This document shows, piece after piece, positions 51,701-62,366 of a stretch of 64,000 nt of DNA. The translations under genes and the position numbers were made by a program. Origin of the DNA: Chrysoperla carnea (Eukaryota; Arthropoda; Insecta; Neuroptera; Chrysopidae); contig NC_058339.1 in the NCBI RefSeq assembly GCF_905475395.1, positions 78,024,520 to 78,088,519 on the forward strand, given 5' to 3'. How positions within the stretch are numbered: position 1 is the first letter of the stretch; each line of letters begins with the position of its first letter. A model generated the notes under the pieces. It was not told where the DNA came from and did no database searches. It was given only the letters and a program-made list of their open reading frames with translations.

Positions 51701-52183
51701 TAATGCCAGCGCTTCCGGTGGATAATTTTGGCGCAAAAAAGTGCTGATATGATTAATTTTCAATTCCTTACATGTAAATGGTATAACTCAAATCATCAAA
51801 ATTATTGAAAAATAACAATTAAACTTATTGCATTAGAAAATTGTGAAAATAAAGAGATGAAATTGCATAAATAATATTTTTTAAATGTAAATTAACATAA
51901 TTATTTATTTAAATTTGTTAGAATATAATATTAAACTTTCAATGTAAACCATATATGCAATCCACAGAATTATATGTACACTCAATGAATGTCACAAAAA
52001 ATGCTCGTTTTAAAACATTCTAAGGTTTACTATTATAACATAACATATGATGAGTACGCTTAGAATGTTTTAACTGTGGCACTTTTTTTGACAGTGAGTA
52101 TACATCCATACAATTATATTAATAAAATGGTGTATCGTTACCAAGGAAACGACTCCAATAAAATTCATGTACGGTGCGAATAG
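51701..52183 (-). repeat. Unclassified dispersed repeat copy 3, itself interrupted
   Basis: 'gccagcgcttccggtgg' to 'gtacggtgcgaatag'. Interrupted at 51979-52098 by a small TA-flanked MITE. Confidence 0.8.
51979..52098. mobile_element. 120-bp Tc1/mariner-type MITE, TA target
   Basis: Left CACTCAATGAATGTCACAAA, right inverse end 'tttttttgacagtgag'; inner 'aaaacattctaag' and inverse 'cttagaatgtttt'. TA on both sides (51977-51978, 52099-52100). Other copies of the host repeat lack it. Confidence 0.8.
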
Positions 52184-52343
52184 CGGCAAAAGCAAGTAAT
52201 ACACACTGTCTAAATTTTAGATGTCTAAATATTGCGGTTTATGAGATAGGGAGGTTTATGCTGCCAGGCAGATAGTCGGACAGGCAATAGAATCTTAGTA
52301 ATAGGATTCCGTTGGTTACCCTTCGGTTATGGCGCTCTAAAAA

Positions 52344-52948
52344 TAAAGAGTTAAAATTCTATACAATTATTTTGGATATCTTCATTTGCTCTATAATAGT
52401 TTAAATACCAATTAAAAGCAAATTGAAGAGCTCCCACGATCGAAACAGCCCATTTTTTTTATTATAAAATGAGAAAAGAGTTTCCTATTTTTTGTCAATC
52501 TTGTTGTTAATTAACAAAACATAAAATGTTTAGATAAAAATTCATGAACCTATAATATTATTCCGTGCCACCCTGTACTTCAATATATGTTTTAAGAACC
52601 AGTTACAGGACAAATATAAAATTTCACATTATAAATAAATGATATTATAGTTCAATTACACATTTAAGAATAACAAAAAAAATAATAAAAATAAAAACAA
52701 TAATTACAGTAATTGCTGCTATCATTAAAACTTATTTATTCTTTTAACAAAAATTACAATTTTTACTTTCTTTGAAATTAGTGTATTTGAAATGAAAAAA
52801 TTATTAAAAGAAACAATGACAAATTTTTATAAATGAAATAATTATTATTAAAACCATTAAAATAATTATTTTATATGAAGATCAAATAAATAATTGACTT
52901 TAGTTCAAATGGTACCTAATCAGAGAGTACAATGTCCTTATAATATTA
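52344..52948. other. AT-rich DNA, no gene seen
   Basis: A/T-rich simple sequence only. Confidence 0.45.
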
Positions 52949-53411
52949 CTAGAGTGATACTCACCCGGTTCGCTGGGTTTAAAGTAATGATTGATAAAGA
53001 TTGCTATCGCTTATTTCCTTTCTATAACACTCGAAATAATGGTAAGGGTTGTTCTACACAGGTAAAATATATGTATGGTTTTCTATTTTTTTAAATGTAT
53101 GATAGTCGTAATTATACATTGAGTATATCAGAAAAGATGGCCGTGAAATTTTTTATATTGACTGTTTTTACAGAAATCTGTAATTTATGGTAATGTCAAA
53201 TGGCTACTTTTACAGAAATCTGTAATTTACAGTAATGTCAAATTAAATTAATTTTTTTTTTAATATACCTTTTTAAATTATATCTCATGTGTTATTCTAA
53301 AGTATGAGCTATATTGTTGTACAGTTTCATTAAAAACTATACGCTAGTTTTAGCGTGAAAGCGTAACAAACAAACAAACATGCTTACTTTCACATTTATA
53401 ATATTTAGAGA
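52949..53411 (-). mobile_element. Non-autonomous Helitron copy 4, complete
   Basis: Minus strand 5' TCTCTAAATATTATAAATG after A; 3' hairpin CCCAGCGAACCGGG then TGAGTATCACTCTAG before T. A ~46-bp internal direct duplication ('ttttacagaaatctgtaatt') at 53167-53240. The 66-residue frame at 52894 is a shadow. Confidence 0.9.
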
Positions 53412-53504
53412 TTTAAACGAGGATTAATTTTAATTATTAAATATATTCGATTTGCAAGCCTTTCAATTCGACTAGTAATAACCTATGACGTATGGAAGTG
53501 AAAA

Positions 53505-53865
53505 CTCAATAATTGAAAACTCGATACTATCAAAGTTGAAAACCAGGAGAGTATAAGGGAAATAGCAAAGATTCTGAATGGTGAACATATTGTGAAATTT
53601 ATTAAATTCCAAAGACTTCATTGGTTGGGAAACGTTCAGAGAATGGGCTTCAAAAAAAGACTCCAGAACGACAAGGAAAATTTTAAATGTCAAGACCTAT
53701 TCTACCAGGAATGGAGAGAAAGAACACTGCTCTGCTGGATGACCTGAGGGGCGATGTGGTATTCGACTGGTTAAAAAAATTGGAGGATCACATTGTTTGG
53801 GTAGGAATTCGAGAAGATCAAGGCTCAAACCGAGCTGTAGCGCCCACTGATTTAATATAATTCGA
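53505..53865 (+). pseudogene. Decayed 3' end of an RTE/other non-LTR retrotransposon ORF
   Basis: 53583-53645 reads EHIVKFIKFQRLHWLGNVQRM, close to the conserved 'IKxQRLRWLGHVxRM' C-terminal block of RTE-type and related LINE polyproteins. Frameshifts and a stop follow, with remnants (NTALLDDLRGDV, DWLKKLED) in another frame. Not functional. Confidence 0.6.
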
Positions 53866-54735
53866 TTGTGCGATATGTAAATTATAAAATTTAGCTTTAG
53901 GGGCAGGGAGAATAAATTGTCTGTGTAAGCTGGCTGCGTCGAGATTTGAACCAGTTAAAGATATTGTTCTTCATTTTGCAACAAGGTTCAATGGTTAACC
54001 CCAATCAGATAGGTAGATATTTAAACCTCCAACATTTATATGAATCCTTTTTCAACTGGGCTATATAGCGAAACATGTGATCAAAAAAAGCGATTGTCCT
54101 GTCTATTACTGTACACCAATATTCGTCAACTTATTCCTACAAAATTCACGATTTTTGCAAAACTTTAAAGGATTTTTTTTCTCGCATTCCTATTAAATGT
54201 AGATTGGATTTTTACCAATCTTTCAGTAACTTTTCTCTTATGGAGAGTCCAAGGAAAATTTTGCAATACAAGCAATAAACGTAAGAAAAATTTCTAATAA
54301 TGAGCTCTCGGAGTGTATAATTTCATGAATTCATTTGTGTTCTATTTTTTGGACAGAAATTTTTTAATCGTGCAATGAATTTTAGAAATGTTAATAGTTT
54401 TCATGAAAAACTCGTCTATCAGGTATTTGTTAAACTTTTTTTTACTGTACAAGAATTGCGACAAACATAAAATCTAATAGCAAAAAAAAACTTGTCCCAA
54501 AACCAGTAAGAAGTGATTTAATTTATGGTACTTAAAACAAAAACGTGATTGAAGATCTGTTGTTTGAAGACATATCTAGATTATTATAATAATCATTTTG
54601 TGCATCATTTTCTTGAATATCCAAAGACCTATGCCCTATGTCGGTTATATACAATTTCTTATTAAGTAAGAATTCTTATTCTTTATTGAAAACAAAATTG
54701 ATGTGCCTTTAATGAACTTTCTTGCTATTTGCTAT
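53866..54735. other. AT-rich DNA, no gene seen
   Basis: No frame or repeat recognised. Confidence 0.45.
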
Positions 54736-55012
54736 TTTAATAAATTGCCAAAAATTCAAAAAAAAAAAGCTTGTCTCGGTTTTTATATTTTTCTATAGTA
54801 ATTAGGACTCAAAAATTACGAAAAATCAGATCATTTTACCATTCGGTAAGTAGTTTCTAAATATCGACTGAATTCGCTCTAAAATTCATCCTCCTATGGA
54901 ATTTTTTGCAATATCTCAAAAACTATACATCCAATCATCAAATGAATCTGATTTTTGTATTATTTTGATTTTTATCGAAATTTTCGTTATTTTCGAAATC
55001 TAAAATTATTAA
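54736..55012. repeat. Diverged relative of the 306-bp satellite / 44.7 kb monomers
   Basis: 'aatatctcaaaaactatac', 'caatcatcaaatgaatctga' and 'ttatcgaaattttcgttat' follow the order seen at 44700-44910. Confidence 0.5.
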
Positions 55013-55848
55013 AATTTATTTTACAATATATTAGGTTTCTCAAAATATAACAAAAAACTAAATTCAACAATTTTTAATTCTGTTGATACCTTAAAAATAA
55101 TATTTCTGGACAGAAAAAATGATTTGTTTGTACCAAAAAATGTTTGTATCCTCCAGTAAATTTCTTCGTGAGCATTTTTTAAAATGCAAAAGTATTCTTG
55201 ATTCAAGAAACATTGCTTATGTCAAGAAATTCTTTTTTTTTTATATGTGATCAGATAGTAGTCAACTTTCTTCTCTTTCTTTTTCTGGCTCCAAATAATC
55301 ATCAGACCAAAAATGGCCAAATTTCAACGGGTTTCATTATTTTTTTAACAAAAATAAAACAAGATAAAATTTATGTGTATTGAAGAAAATATGTAGTGTA
55401 TTATTTAAATGATCACCAACAGGTAAGTTGTAAGTTGTAAGTTGTGAGTAACGGCTTCAACTATTTTACTATTTCGTGGTCATAATATTTTTAATTTTTT
55501 AAGAAATATGTATCGAAGAATTTATCATAATAATAAAAGCGTGCCAATTCTGTTTGTAAATATATCTATATCTACATGATCGTTAGGTTACTTTTAAAAT
55601 AAATCCGGATTAAACGGATCCAACTGCGATATTCTTGTTTTTATGATCTTTTATTTTCAATTTTATGCTAATCGTTTGGTTTCTTTATTTTTTAAAGTTA
55701 CTAAGTCCAAAATTTTTGAGTATATTACACAAAATAAAATTTACAAAATCTGCACTGAGCAAATGTAAAAAAGGTGCCATACTTTTTGCCCTAAAATATA
55801 TTTGGTGATATACATGTAATATATATACATGTCATAACTATTTGGTGA
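55013..55848. other. AT-rich DNA, no gene seen
   Basis: Overlapping 61-residue frames on both strands near 55.2 kb lack any family resemblance. 'gtaagttgtaagttgtaa' is a short 9-bp tandem at 55423-55447. Confidence 0.45.
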
Positions 55849-56209
55849 TATTCGCATCATGCGTGAGTTTTATTGGAGGCGTTTCCATGGTAACGATACA
55901 CTACTTTAATTGTAGAATTTTATGGATGCATACATAATTGTATGGATTGCATTTATGACTTACATTGAAAATTTAATATTATTGTCTCACAAATTTAAAT
56001 AAATAATTATGATAATTTACATTTAAAAAATAATAATTGTGCAATTTGATTTCTTATTTTCACAATTTTTAATGCATTAAGTTTAATTAATTATTGTTTT
56101 TCAATAATTTTAATTTGACATTTTCTATAACATTAACATGTAAAGAATTGCAAATTAGTCATAACAGGCTCCTTTATCGCCAAAATTTTTCACTGGAAAC
56201 GCTGGCCTT
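55849..56209 (+). repeat. Unclassified dispersed repeat copy 4, near full length
   Basis: 'tattcgcatcatgcgtgag' to 'ggaaacgctggcc'; the best representative of the family (others at 32053, 33586, 51701). Confidence 0.8.
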
Positions 56210-56433
56210 AATGATATTCAGCCGTGACGTTTAATACAACATTTAATGAACTGGCTAGCTAATGCTTAGGCCATTCATACTATAAGGTGATCATTTGACA
56301 TTATAGATTAAATATCTGACAATAGAAATTGTTTAATTACGTAATTTAAAATATAACATATTGTTATTTGGTAAGCATGAGATCAAATAGCGCAACTCAG
56401 TAACAAAGCACACGCAGATAGTACGAAACTTAC

Positions 56434-56529
56434 ATCCAACTTTTTACACTCTTTCATTGTACTTTTCTTTGTCGTAAACACAATCAAACTGTGAGAAACA
56501 CCAACAATATTTTTCCTTGCCGAAGCCAT
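56434..56529 (-). CDS. Possible first coding exon of an unidentified gene (low confidence)
   Basis: On the minus strand an ATG at 56527-56529 in good context (A at -3, G at +4) opens a 32-codon frame, starting MASARKNIVGVSHSL and ending CKKLD, that meets a consensus splice donor GTAAGT at 56428-56433 in phase 0. The upstream 80 bp is clearly less AT-rich than the surroundings, as expected for a 5' UTR. I did not find a following exon in the repeat-rich DNA to the left, and the peptide is not recognised. It could be a chance ATG plus donor. Confidence 0.25.
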
Positions 56530-57997
56530 ATTGACAGTTTGTGGACTTCAGCACCAGGCAGCAGGAAGTGGAACTAAATTTAAATGGCTAGGCGAGTAGT
56601 TAAACTTTATCGAACCAAGTAATTTGCCTAGTTGTTTGATTGATAGGCTGAATAGAGGCCGTTAGTTTAATGGCGCCGTTAAGGAAAAAGGTTAGACTGT
56701 AAATTGAACGGCTACTTAAGATTGTTGTCTGACACATATATATCTTATTTTGAACACCTGTTACATCTCCTTAGCGGTTAAATTTTCGAAATTCCGTTCT
56801 TAACGGAGGCCTGCTTGAATTACGGGTTGATATATCAGCATCGCCTTTCCTTGTCCTTTGAGAACTATTTAAATTTTGCTAGTTTTTGAGATTCTTTTTA
56901 TTTCTTCTCATTTCGATCTAATCAGGATCGAATAAGGCTCAAATTGCTTAATATTAGTAATATATTAGAGCAAAATTTCAAAGCTTCATTGTTTTAAGTA
57001 AATCAGCTTATATTAGTTTTTCTAGCCAAAAGCTCAACCTTATGTTAGAAAAAACTATTTGAATAGAAAATATTTATACGAATTATTTTCACTTCAATTT
57101 TTCGTGTTACGTAACGAATTGTATAATACATGCACATGGCATGTAATGCAAATACCTATTCACTGAATAATTTTCCCACAAAAATATAAACAATAGATTC
57201 ATTTTCTCCAACGGCCTTGGAAAATTTTGTTAAATCCTTGTATTTCAAAAGATTGATAAGCAATCTTTCTTACCTTTTACCTATTACATCACAATAACAT
57301 ACACAACCACATTTCTACAAAATTGTCAACAACTCTTCTATAACCAATAAACCCAAAACAATAATAGGAAGAAAAATAAGGCCACTTTTTCCACGATTGG
57401 AATAATAAAATAATGTGATTTTTAAAATACAATAGATAATTTTTTTTTTTTTGTTTAATTATAATATTTTCAATTCCAAAACATGTATGGAATTTTCTGG
57501 TAAACAAAGATGCCAATATTTGAAGTAACAAGTTTTAACCATATTTCTACCATCACAAAATTGATAATAATTATAAATATGATACTAATCGATTAATTTT
57601 GAAGTAAATTAACAGTAAATATGAAATTATTGGTGGAAAATAAATATTTGGAAAAAAAATTAATAAAAATACATTATTTTCCATCTTTGTTTTCAAAGAG
57701 TTTCTCATATTTATTATGCAAGTGGAAATAATTAATTTGATATCGATTATTTTATGACACCAAAAAATAGATACGCAAATCGAAAAAGTCAATAATATAA
57801 AATGGACCTACCTGATTAAAATCGATCAAAATTATTGATATAACTATAAATTTTATTGAATTACTTCACAAAACACAAACCAAACCAAGTCGGTTACACT
57901 ACACTGAAGTTACAAGTATTATTCACAGTGCTGGCAATCGAAACATTATTTTTTTTAGACAAACTTCAAAACATAAAAGTTACTAAATAGAAAAAAA
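56530..57997. other. Upstream region of the LYR/MTRFR transcript, no gene seen
   Basis: 56530-56720 is less AT-rich (possible 5' region of the weak exon on the minus strand). 57289-57792 holds minus-strand frames of 73-80 residues that are F/L/I-rich and probably chance. The promoter of the dicistron should lie just before 57998, but no TATA box stands out in this composition. Confidence 0.4.
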
Positions 57998-58423
57998 ATG
58001 GAAGTGCCAAATGCAAATCAAATCCTTCGATTATACAGGCAATTACTAAAGTATGGTAAAAATTTACAATTTACAGATAAAGATTATTTTCAAAAACGAA
58101 TTCGTCACGAATTTAAACAAAATAAATCTTTAACGAATGTAGATGATGTAATTTTTAATTTTAAGGTATGTTATGATATTTCTAGCATTTGCCCCCCGCA
58201 TATTAACCATTTTTCATTATTTTCAAACCATAGAATATCTCTACCAGAAAACGAAAAAGAGGCCTTAAAACCTTTCACTTCTAAAACAATTTTACCCTGT
58301 GCCAAGATTTACTGTTCATTCATATACATAATTCGATAATGATACTTGCGACTCTTGGTCATAAAATATTGTTTTTCTTTTCAGAAAGGTCAAAGTTTAT
58401 TAAAGCGAAAAACTGTTGTATAA
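57998..58423 (+). CDS. LYR-motif mitochondrial microprotein, MIEF1-MP (L0R8F8)-like, two exons
   Basis: Two exons, 57998-58165 and 58385-58423, encode 68 residues. Seen: an N-terminal LYR tripeptide at residues 12-14 (LRLYRQLL), then [17 protein letters not shown] with the family's downstream Phe at residue 39, and a KGQSLLKRK tail from exon 2. The pattern and length match the ~70-residue microprotein encoded upstream of vertebrate MIEF1. Known for that family: it binds mitochondrial acyl carrier protein and MALSU1 on the large mitoribosomal subunit during assembly, and affects mitochondrial translation. The start ATG has a strong context (A at -3, G at +4). The splice donor GTATGT falls in phase 0 after K56 and the acceptor is TTTTCAG. 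Without splicing the frame would read into unrelated intron sequence, so the exon 2 tail is the evidence for the intron. The stop TAA overlaps the next ATG by one base. Assignment to the MIEF1-MP subgroup rather than another LYRM protein is from pattern memory, not a search. Confidence 0.85.
58166..58384 (+). other. Intron of the LYR microprotein / MTRFR transcript
   Basis: 219 bp, AT-rich, donor GTATGT and acceptor TTTTCAG after a pyrimidine-rich run. It interrupts the LYR frame in phase 0 and splicing restores a conserved-looking C-terminus. A frame open from 58339 in this intron runs into the release-factor frame, so an intron-retained transcript could in principle give a 171-residue N-extended release factor; the extension has no family resemblance and is probably not used. 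Confidence 0.8.
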
Positions 58424-58854
58424 TGTCCATAATATCGAATATCACCTGCATCTTACGGAATATACGATTACCAATAGTTCCAATTCGATATAAACATCCA
58501 AGTATCGATTATTCAAGAGTTCCAGTTTTAAATGAGAAGGACATAGAAGAACAACATGTTCGAGGAAGTGGTCCAGGAGGTCAAGCCACAAATAAAACAT
58601 CCAATTGTGTGATTCTTAAACATATACCAACTGGTCTAGTCGTAAAATGCCATCAGACTCGATCGTTAATTCAGAATCAAAACATTGCTAGAACGATATT
58701 GATTAATAAGTTAGATGTATTTTTAAATAATGAAAATAGTGTGGAGGCACAAACTAAAAGACTGATAGAGAAAAATTCAAAGCAGAAGGAAAGTAAAAAA
58801 GAAAAGTTACGACGGATTAAAAGCGAATGGAAAAAACGCGAAGGTTTAGATTAA
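58423..58854 (+). CDS. Mitochondrial GGQ peptide-release/rescue factor, MTRFR (C12orf65) homologue
   Basis: 143 residues, one exon. Role known for the family: codon-independent hydrolysis of peptidyl-tRNA on stalled or split mitochondrial large subunits (with MTRES1 in humans). Seen: an N-terminal stretch rich in I, L and R with no acidic residue through residue 28, fitting a mitochondrial targeting peptide; [16 protein letters not shown] with the catalytic GGQ at residues 52-54; a [15 protein letters not shown] block at 67-81; and a very basic C-terminal tail from about residue 110 rich in K, R and E, as in ICT1/MTRFR proteins. There is no codon-recognition domain, which separates it from MTRF1/MTRF1L. 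The start at 58423 overlaps the stop of the upstream LYR frame (TAATG) and is the first ATG in this frame within the spliced mRNA. Translation is probably by termination-reinitiation. MTRFR is preferred over ICT1 because of the KCHQTRS block and short length. Confidence 0.92.
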   Translation: MSIISNITCILRNIRLPIVPIRYKHPSIDYSRVPVLNEKDIEEQHVRGSGPGGQATNKTSNCVILKHIPTGLVVKCHQTRSLIQNQNIARTILINKLDVFLNNENSVEAQTKRLIEKNSKQKESKKEKLRRIKSEWKKREGLD

Positions 58855-58887
58855 TGTACATTTTATAATATCGTTAAACACATTGTT

Positions 58888-58893
58888 AATAAA
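58888..58893 (+). promoter_or_regulatory. Candidate polyadenylation signal AATAAA
   Basis: AATAAA lies 34 bp after the stop codon of the release-factor frame, followed by a T-rich stretch (58910-58930). This would give a very short shared 3' UTR. Confidence 0.6.
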
Positions 58894-61800
58894 TTAGTAA
58901 TTTGTCATATTAATTGTTTTCTGTTTTTTAATTCCCTTCCGAATTTGTGACCTTTGGAGGACAAGTTAGTATCCACCAAAGCCATACGTACATATTTGAT
59001 AGTGCGGAGTGGTATACCAAGAAGTGTACATCAACATGATTCCTGGTGCGTCATTTCAATATGTGCTTGTAGTCTATTCCTGATGTTGCTCTTATACTGT
59101 AACTTAAATTTTTTCATTTATTAAATATTAGTAAATTATTTTAAGCTTTTATATAATTAATAACACATAATCATCTGTCAACACACAAACACGGTCAGAT
59201 GTTTCCCAAAGATTCATCATTGATTGCCATGTTCAAGCATTGATATTTTTAGTTAGATGTCTAGTACAAATATGTTATATAATATATTATAATAAAAGGC
59301 TAAGTATAAACGACGAAGGGTCGACGGTAGATTCACGACGACTAAAAAATGGTGAATTCTTGTTGATTCAGAATTTTTATTAAGGGGACGCTAATTTTAA
59401 AAACTGCCTACGGGACAAAATTTTTAATCCGCCTCTGGAACCACGGTATGGTATTAAACAAAAACTTCATGAGCTTATCTGAACAAAGTTACCAAGAGAA
59501 AACCACTATTACCGGTGTAGCAAGAAATTTAAAACAAACTAATGAAAATTAAATCTGAATGTGTTCAAATTCATTACCAAATCATTAAACAATCAAAAGC
59601 AGGTAAATTTTGATGAAGAATATTTTCATACATGAATATTAATTTTTATTATAAATTATAAATTCTCCACTAATATCTTACATACATTTTCTTTTTAATT
59701 ATATATACATTTTACATGTATATTCTTTAATTTTCTTTTTTTTTTCATAATAATAATACATTTAAGAAAAAATAAAAGGTCTACGTAAAAGTAAAAAATA
59801 AAAAAGTTTTATTTTATTTTAATATTTTATATTATTTATATATATTTATAGAACAATTTCATTTTTTCAATCATGATTACGTGTGTTTGAAAAATATGAT
59901 GATTGTGAATACAAAATGAAAAACAAAATCAATATAAATTATTATCTAAGGGTTTTCCTTTCATATAAATTAAAAAAACAAAACGGGACAATTAATAAAA
60001 GTCTAAAGTGAACACAAAAAGTTACTTTCAAGCTTTAATCAAAGCCATATTATTTCATTTTACCGCTCGAAATATCCCAGCTTAAGAAAAGCGTTTTAAA
60101 ATCATACAAACCCATTAAAATTTTAATAATTTTGAATGGTTTAAAATTTGTTGTCTGTTTTCGAAATGTTTTGAAAATAAATAATTTTTAATCGTTTCGT
60201 ATAGTTAAGTGAAAAACTATATATCATCGTTTAAAACGAATCAAAAATTTAAATCGTTCTATATCTATGAATTTCTAGTAAAATGACTCGAAAAATGATT
60301 TAACGATTTGAAATGGTTTTTCGTAAGCTGGAATACTTTGAAAGTGTCAGGAAATTGACGAGGACCACAAAAATCGTCCGCATTTACGAAGTCTTCTCTA
60401 AAATCGTCAGCTTGTTGCCATATGTTTCTCGAGGATAAAATAAGACATGTATTTTTGCTGCAAAACCTGTTTTGGTTCGACAAGAACACTATTGGAGGAC
60501 TCTCGAGGGAGTGAATAAATGATATGATTTGATTTAGAAATTTCAATTTGAACGCAACTTATTGTGTTCTGTTAATCTGACTCTTATTAATTAAATTGTT
60601 TTATAAATCGATTAAAACGTTTATTTTATGTACAATACGACAATAATAATTAAAGATGAAGAACCATTTTATGATTTACGGATGATTTGATTAACTAATC
60701 ATCCCTCCCCCTCTCTACTCACCAACCTACAGCTCATTAAAAAGACAGTAAATGTTTGATCTCCATATGTAAATATTAGAATGCTTATTATGCCTGACCC
60801 GTTAAAACAATGATTTTCTAAAAAGATGTATCAAAGCATCTGATAAGTAAAATTTGACTTCTGAAACTTCCCAAAAAAGTAAGTGTAGATATGCCAAAAT
60901 TGCAAAATTTGTTAAAATTGTATTTTCCCACTTCTTCTTTTTAGTTTTATCGAATAAAAAAATAATTTTCTAATTTTTTCTAAATTATTTTAATACTAGA
61001 CACATTTTTTCCATTCGTAATACAATAGCAATTTAGAGATGAAATAAATGACATTTTAAAAATGAATTAATTCGTAAAAAATACTTTTTTAAAACATTTT
61101 TAAGGCAGTTTTCGAGTTGATCCTTTTTAACAAATACGTTTCTATAGAAATCAATAATATTTTTTATATAACATCCACAATCAAAATATTTGATTAATAG
61201 TAATACACTTTTTATACTGTAATTCAACTCGTGAGATTACTGTCTTGCTAAGAACACGAATAAATGATCAATGAATGCAAATAGCGACATTTATAGAATA
61301 AATCTAAATGTTAGGACTCTAATGCTGTCATAAACGAACTTCCCTGTATCAGATCTTAATGTCCTTACTTTTAGCCTATTTTTAGTAAGACTAAAAAACA
61401 GTTTTTATCTTGGAAAACGAAATTTTATCAAATTCGATTTACAATATTATTTTTACTTAGATTATGGTATATAAACAGAGGCGGATTATCCGCAAGACTA
61501 TCTAGACACGTCCTTCGGGACGCGAAGAGCGAAGTTATAAAGAAGGGGGCGCGTGGAAGTTTTAAAAAGTAAGTTATTATATAAGTACTAGTTAAAATTT
61601 ATAACATATAGCCGCTAGAGAAGCGCCGATGAGCTGCGCCGTTCTCGACAGTTACTCCGTCGCTGCATGTAAGAAAAACTTAGTATCAAGAAATTTTGCA
61701 TCGTATTTGTATAAAAAGAACCGACCACAAAATAAACAACATACACCAACCCATATAGAAACTGGAATAAAAAAACATTAAATTATTGATTTTTTTAAGA

Positions 61801-62366
61801 ACTAGAATTTCTTTGATATTTGTTTTTAATACCTGTCCGAATCAGTCAGTTAAATTATTAAAAAAATGTTGTTAAAACATCTTCCCGGAAAGTTTTTAAA
61901 ATCCTTATAAAATCTGTTAATTAAAAAAAATAGCTTTGTAAGTAATATCAGATTTTCGCAAGTTATTCCAATTTCTATGTTGGCCAATGTATTAATAAAT
62001 AATATAAAAAAACAGAAACGAGACAATTCTAAACAGTTTTTTTCTCTTTTTTTATAAAAACTAAGTATGATTGCGACAAATAAAAAAAGTAACTATGAAC
62101 AAGTACAACGAGTTTAAAAAATCGTAACATTATGTAATACTTTTAAATACATCTCTTGTTTTTCTGTGAATATTCTCAGAAAAACAAATTAAAAACAGTT
62201 CTGTAATGTTTTTCATTTACAAAAAATAACGAATTTAAAAAAAAATAAAATGGACGAACAATAAATATACAAAGAAAGTGATCGCACTGCCACATGTTGT
62301 AGAATTAAACTAAACATAATGGTTTTAAATTGAATCACTTGGTGACGAACACCAAAGCCACTGTTC
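58894..62366. other. Intergenic DNA between convergent genes, with two hAT-like ends
   Basis: 59418-59436 ('ttttaatccgcctctgg') and 61476-61490 ('cagaggcggattatc') are inverse copies of a CAGAGGCGGATTA end typical of hAT-type elements, 2 kb apart and in the order expected of two different elements rather than one. A less AT-rich piece at 61490-61680 is unexplained. The 93-residue frame at 60265-60546 (-) has no recognised motif. Confidence 0.45.

Larger units (their letters stand above)
51618..52343 (+). repeat. Second copy of the 'aaccctaaaa' insect repeat, split by an insertion
   Basis: Head 51618-51690 ('cgagtcaggttcgtacccg') and tail 52184-52343 ('acacactgtctaaatttta', 'aatagaatcttagtaatagg', 'ggcgctctaaaa') match 48714-48977 and are separated by the dispersed repeat at 51701-52183. 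Confidence 0.7.

Noticed and set aside
57289..57792. Minus-strand frames of 80 and 73 residues upstream of the LYR gene
   Set aside because: Hydrophobic low-complexity translations typical of AT-rich noise; no family resemblance.
60265..60546. 93-residue minus-strand frame between the convergent genes
   Set aside because: No motif recognised and no signs of splicing; kept as unassigned sequence.
59418..61490. One 2-kb hAT element between the two CAGAGGCGGATTA ends
   Set aside because: The ends face outward relative to the intervening DNA (the left one is a right end), so they belong to two separate remnants.
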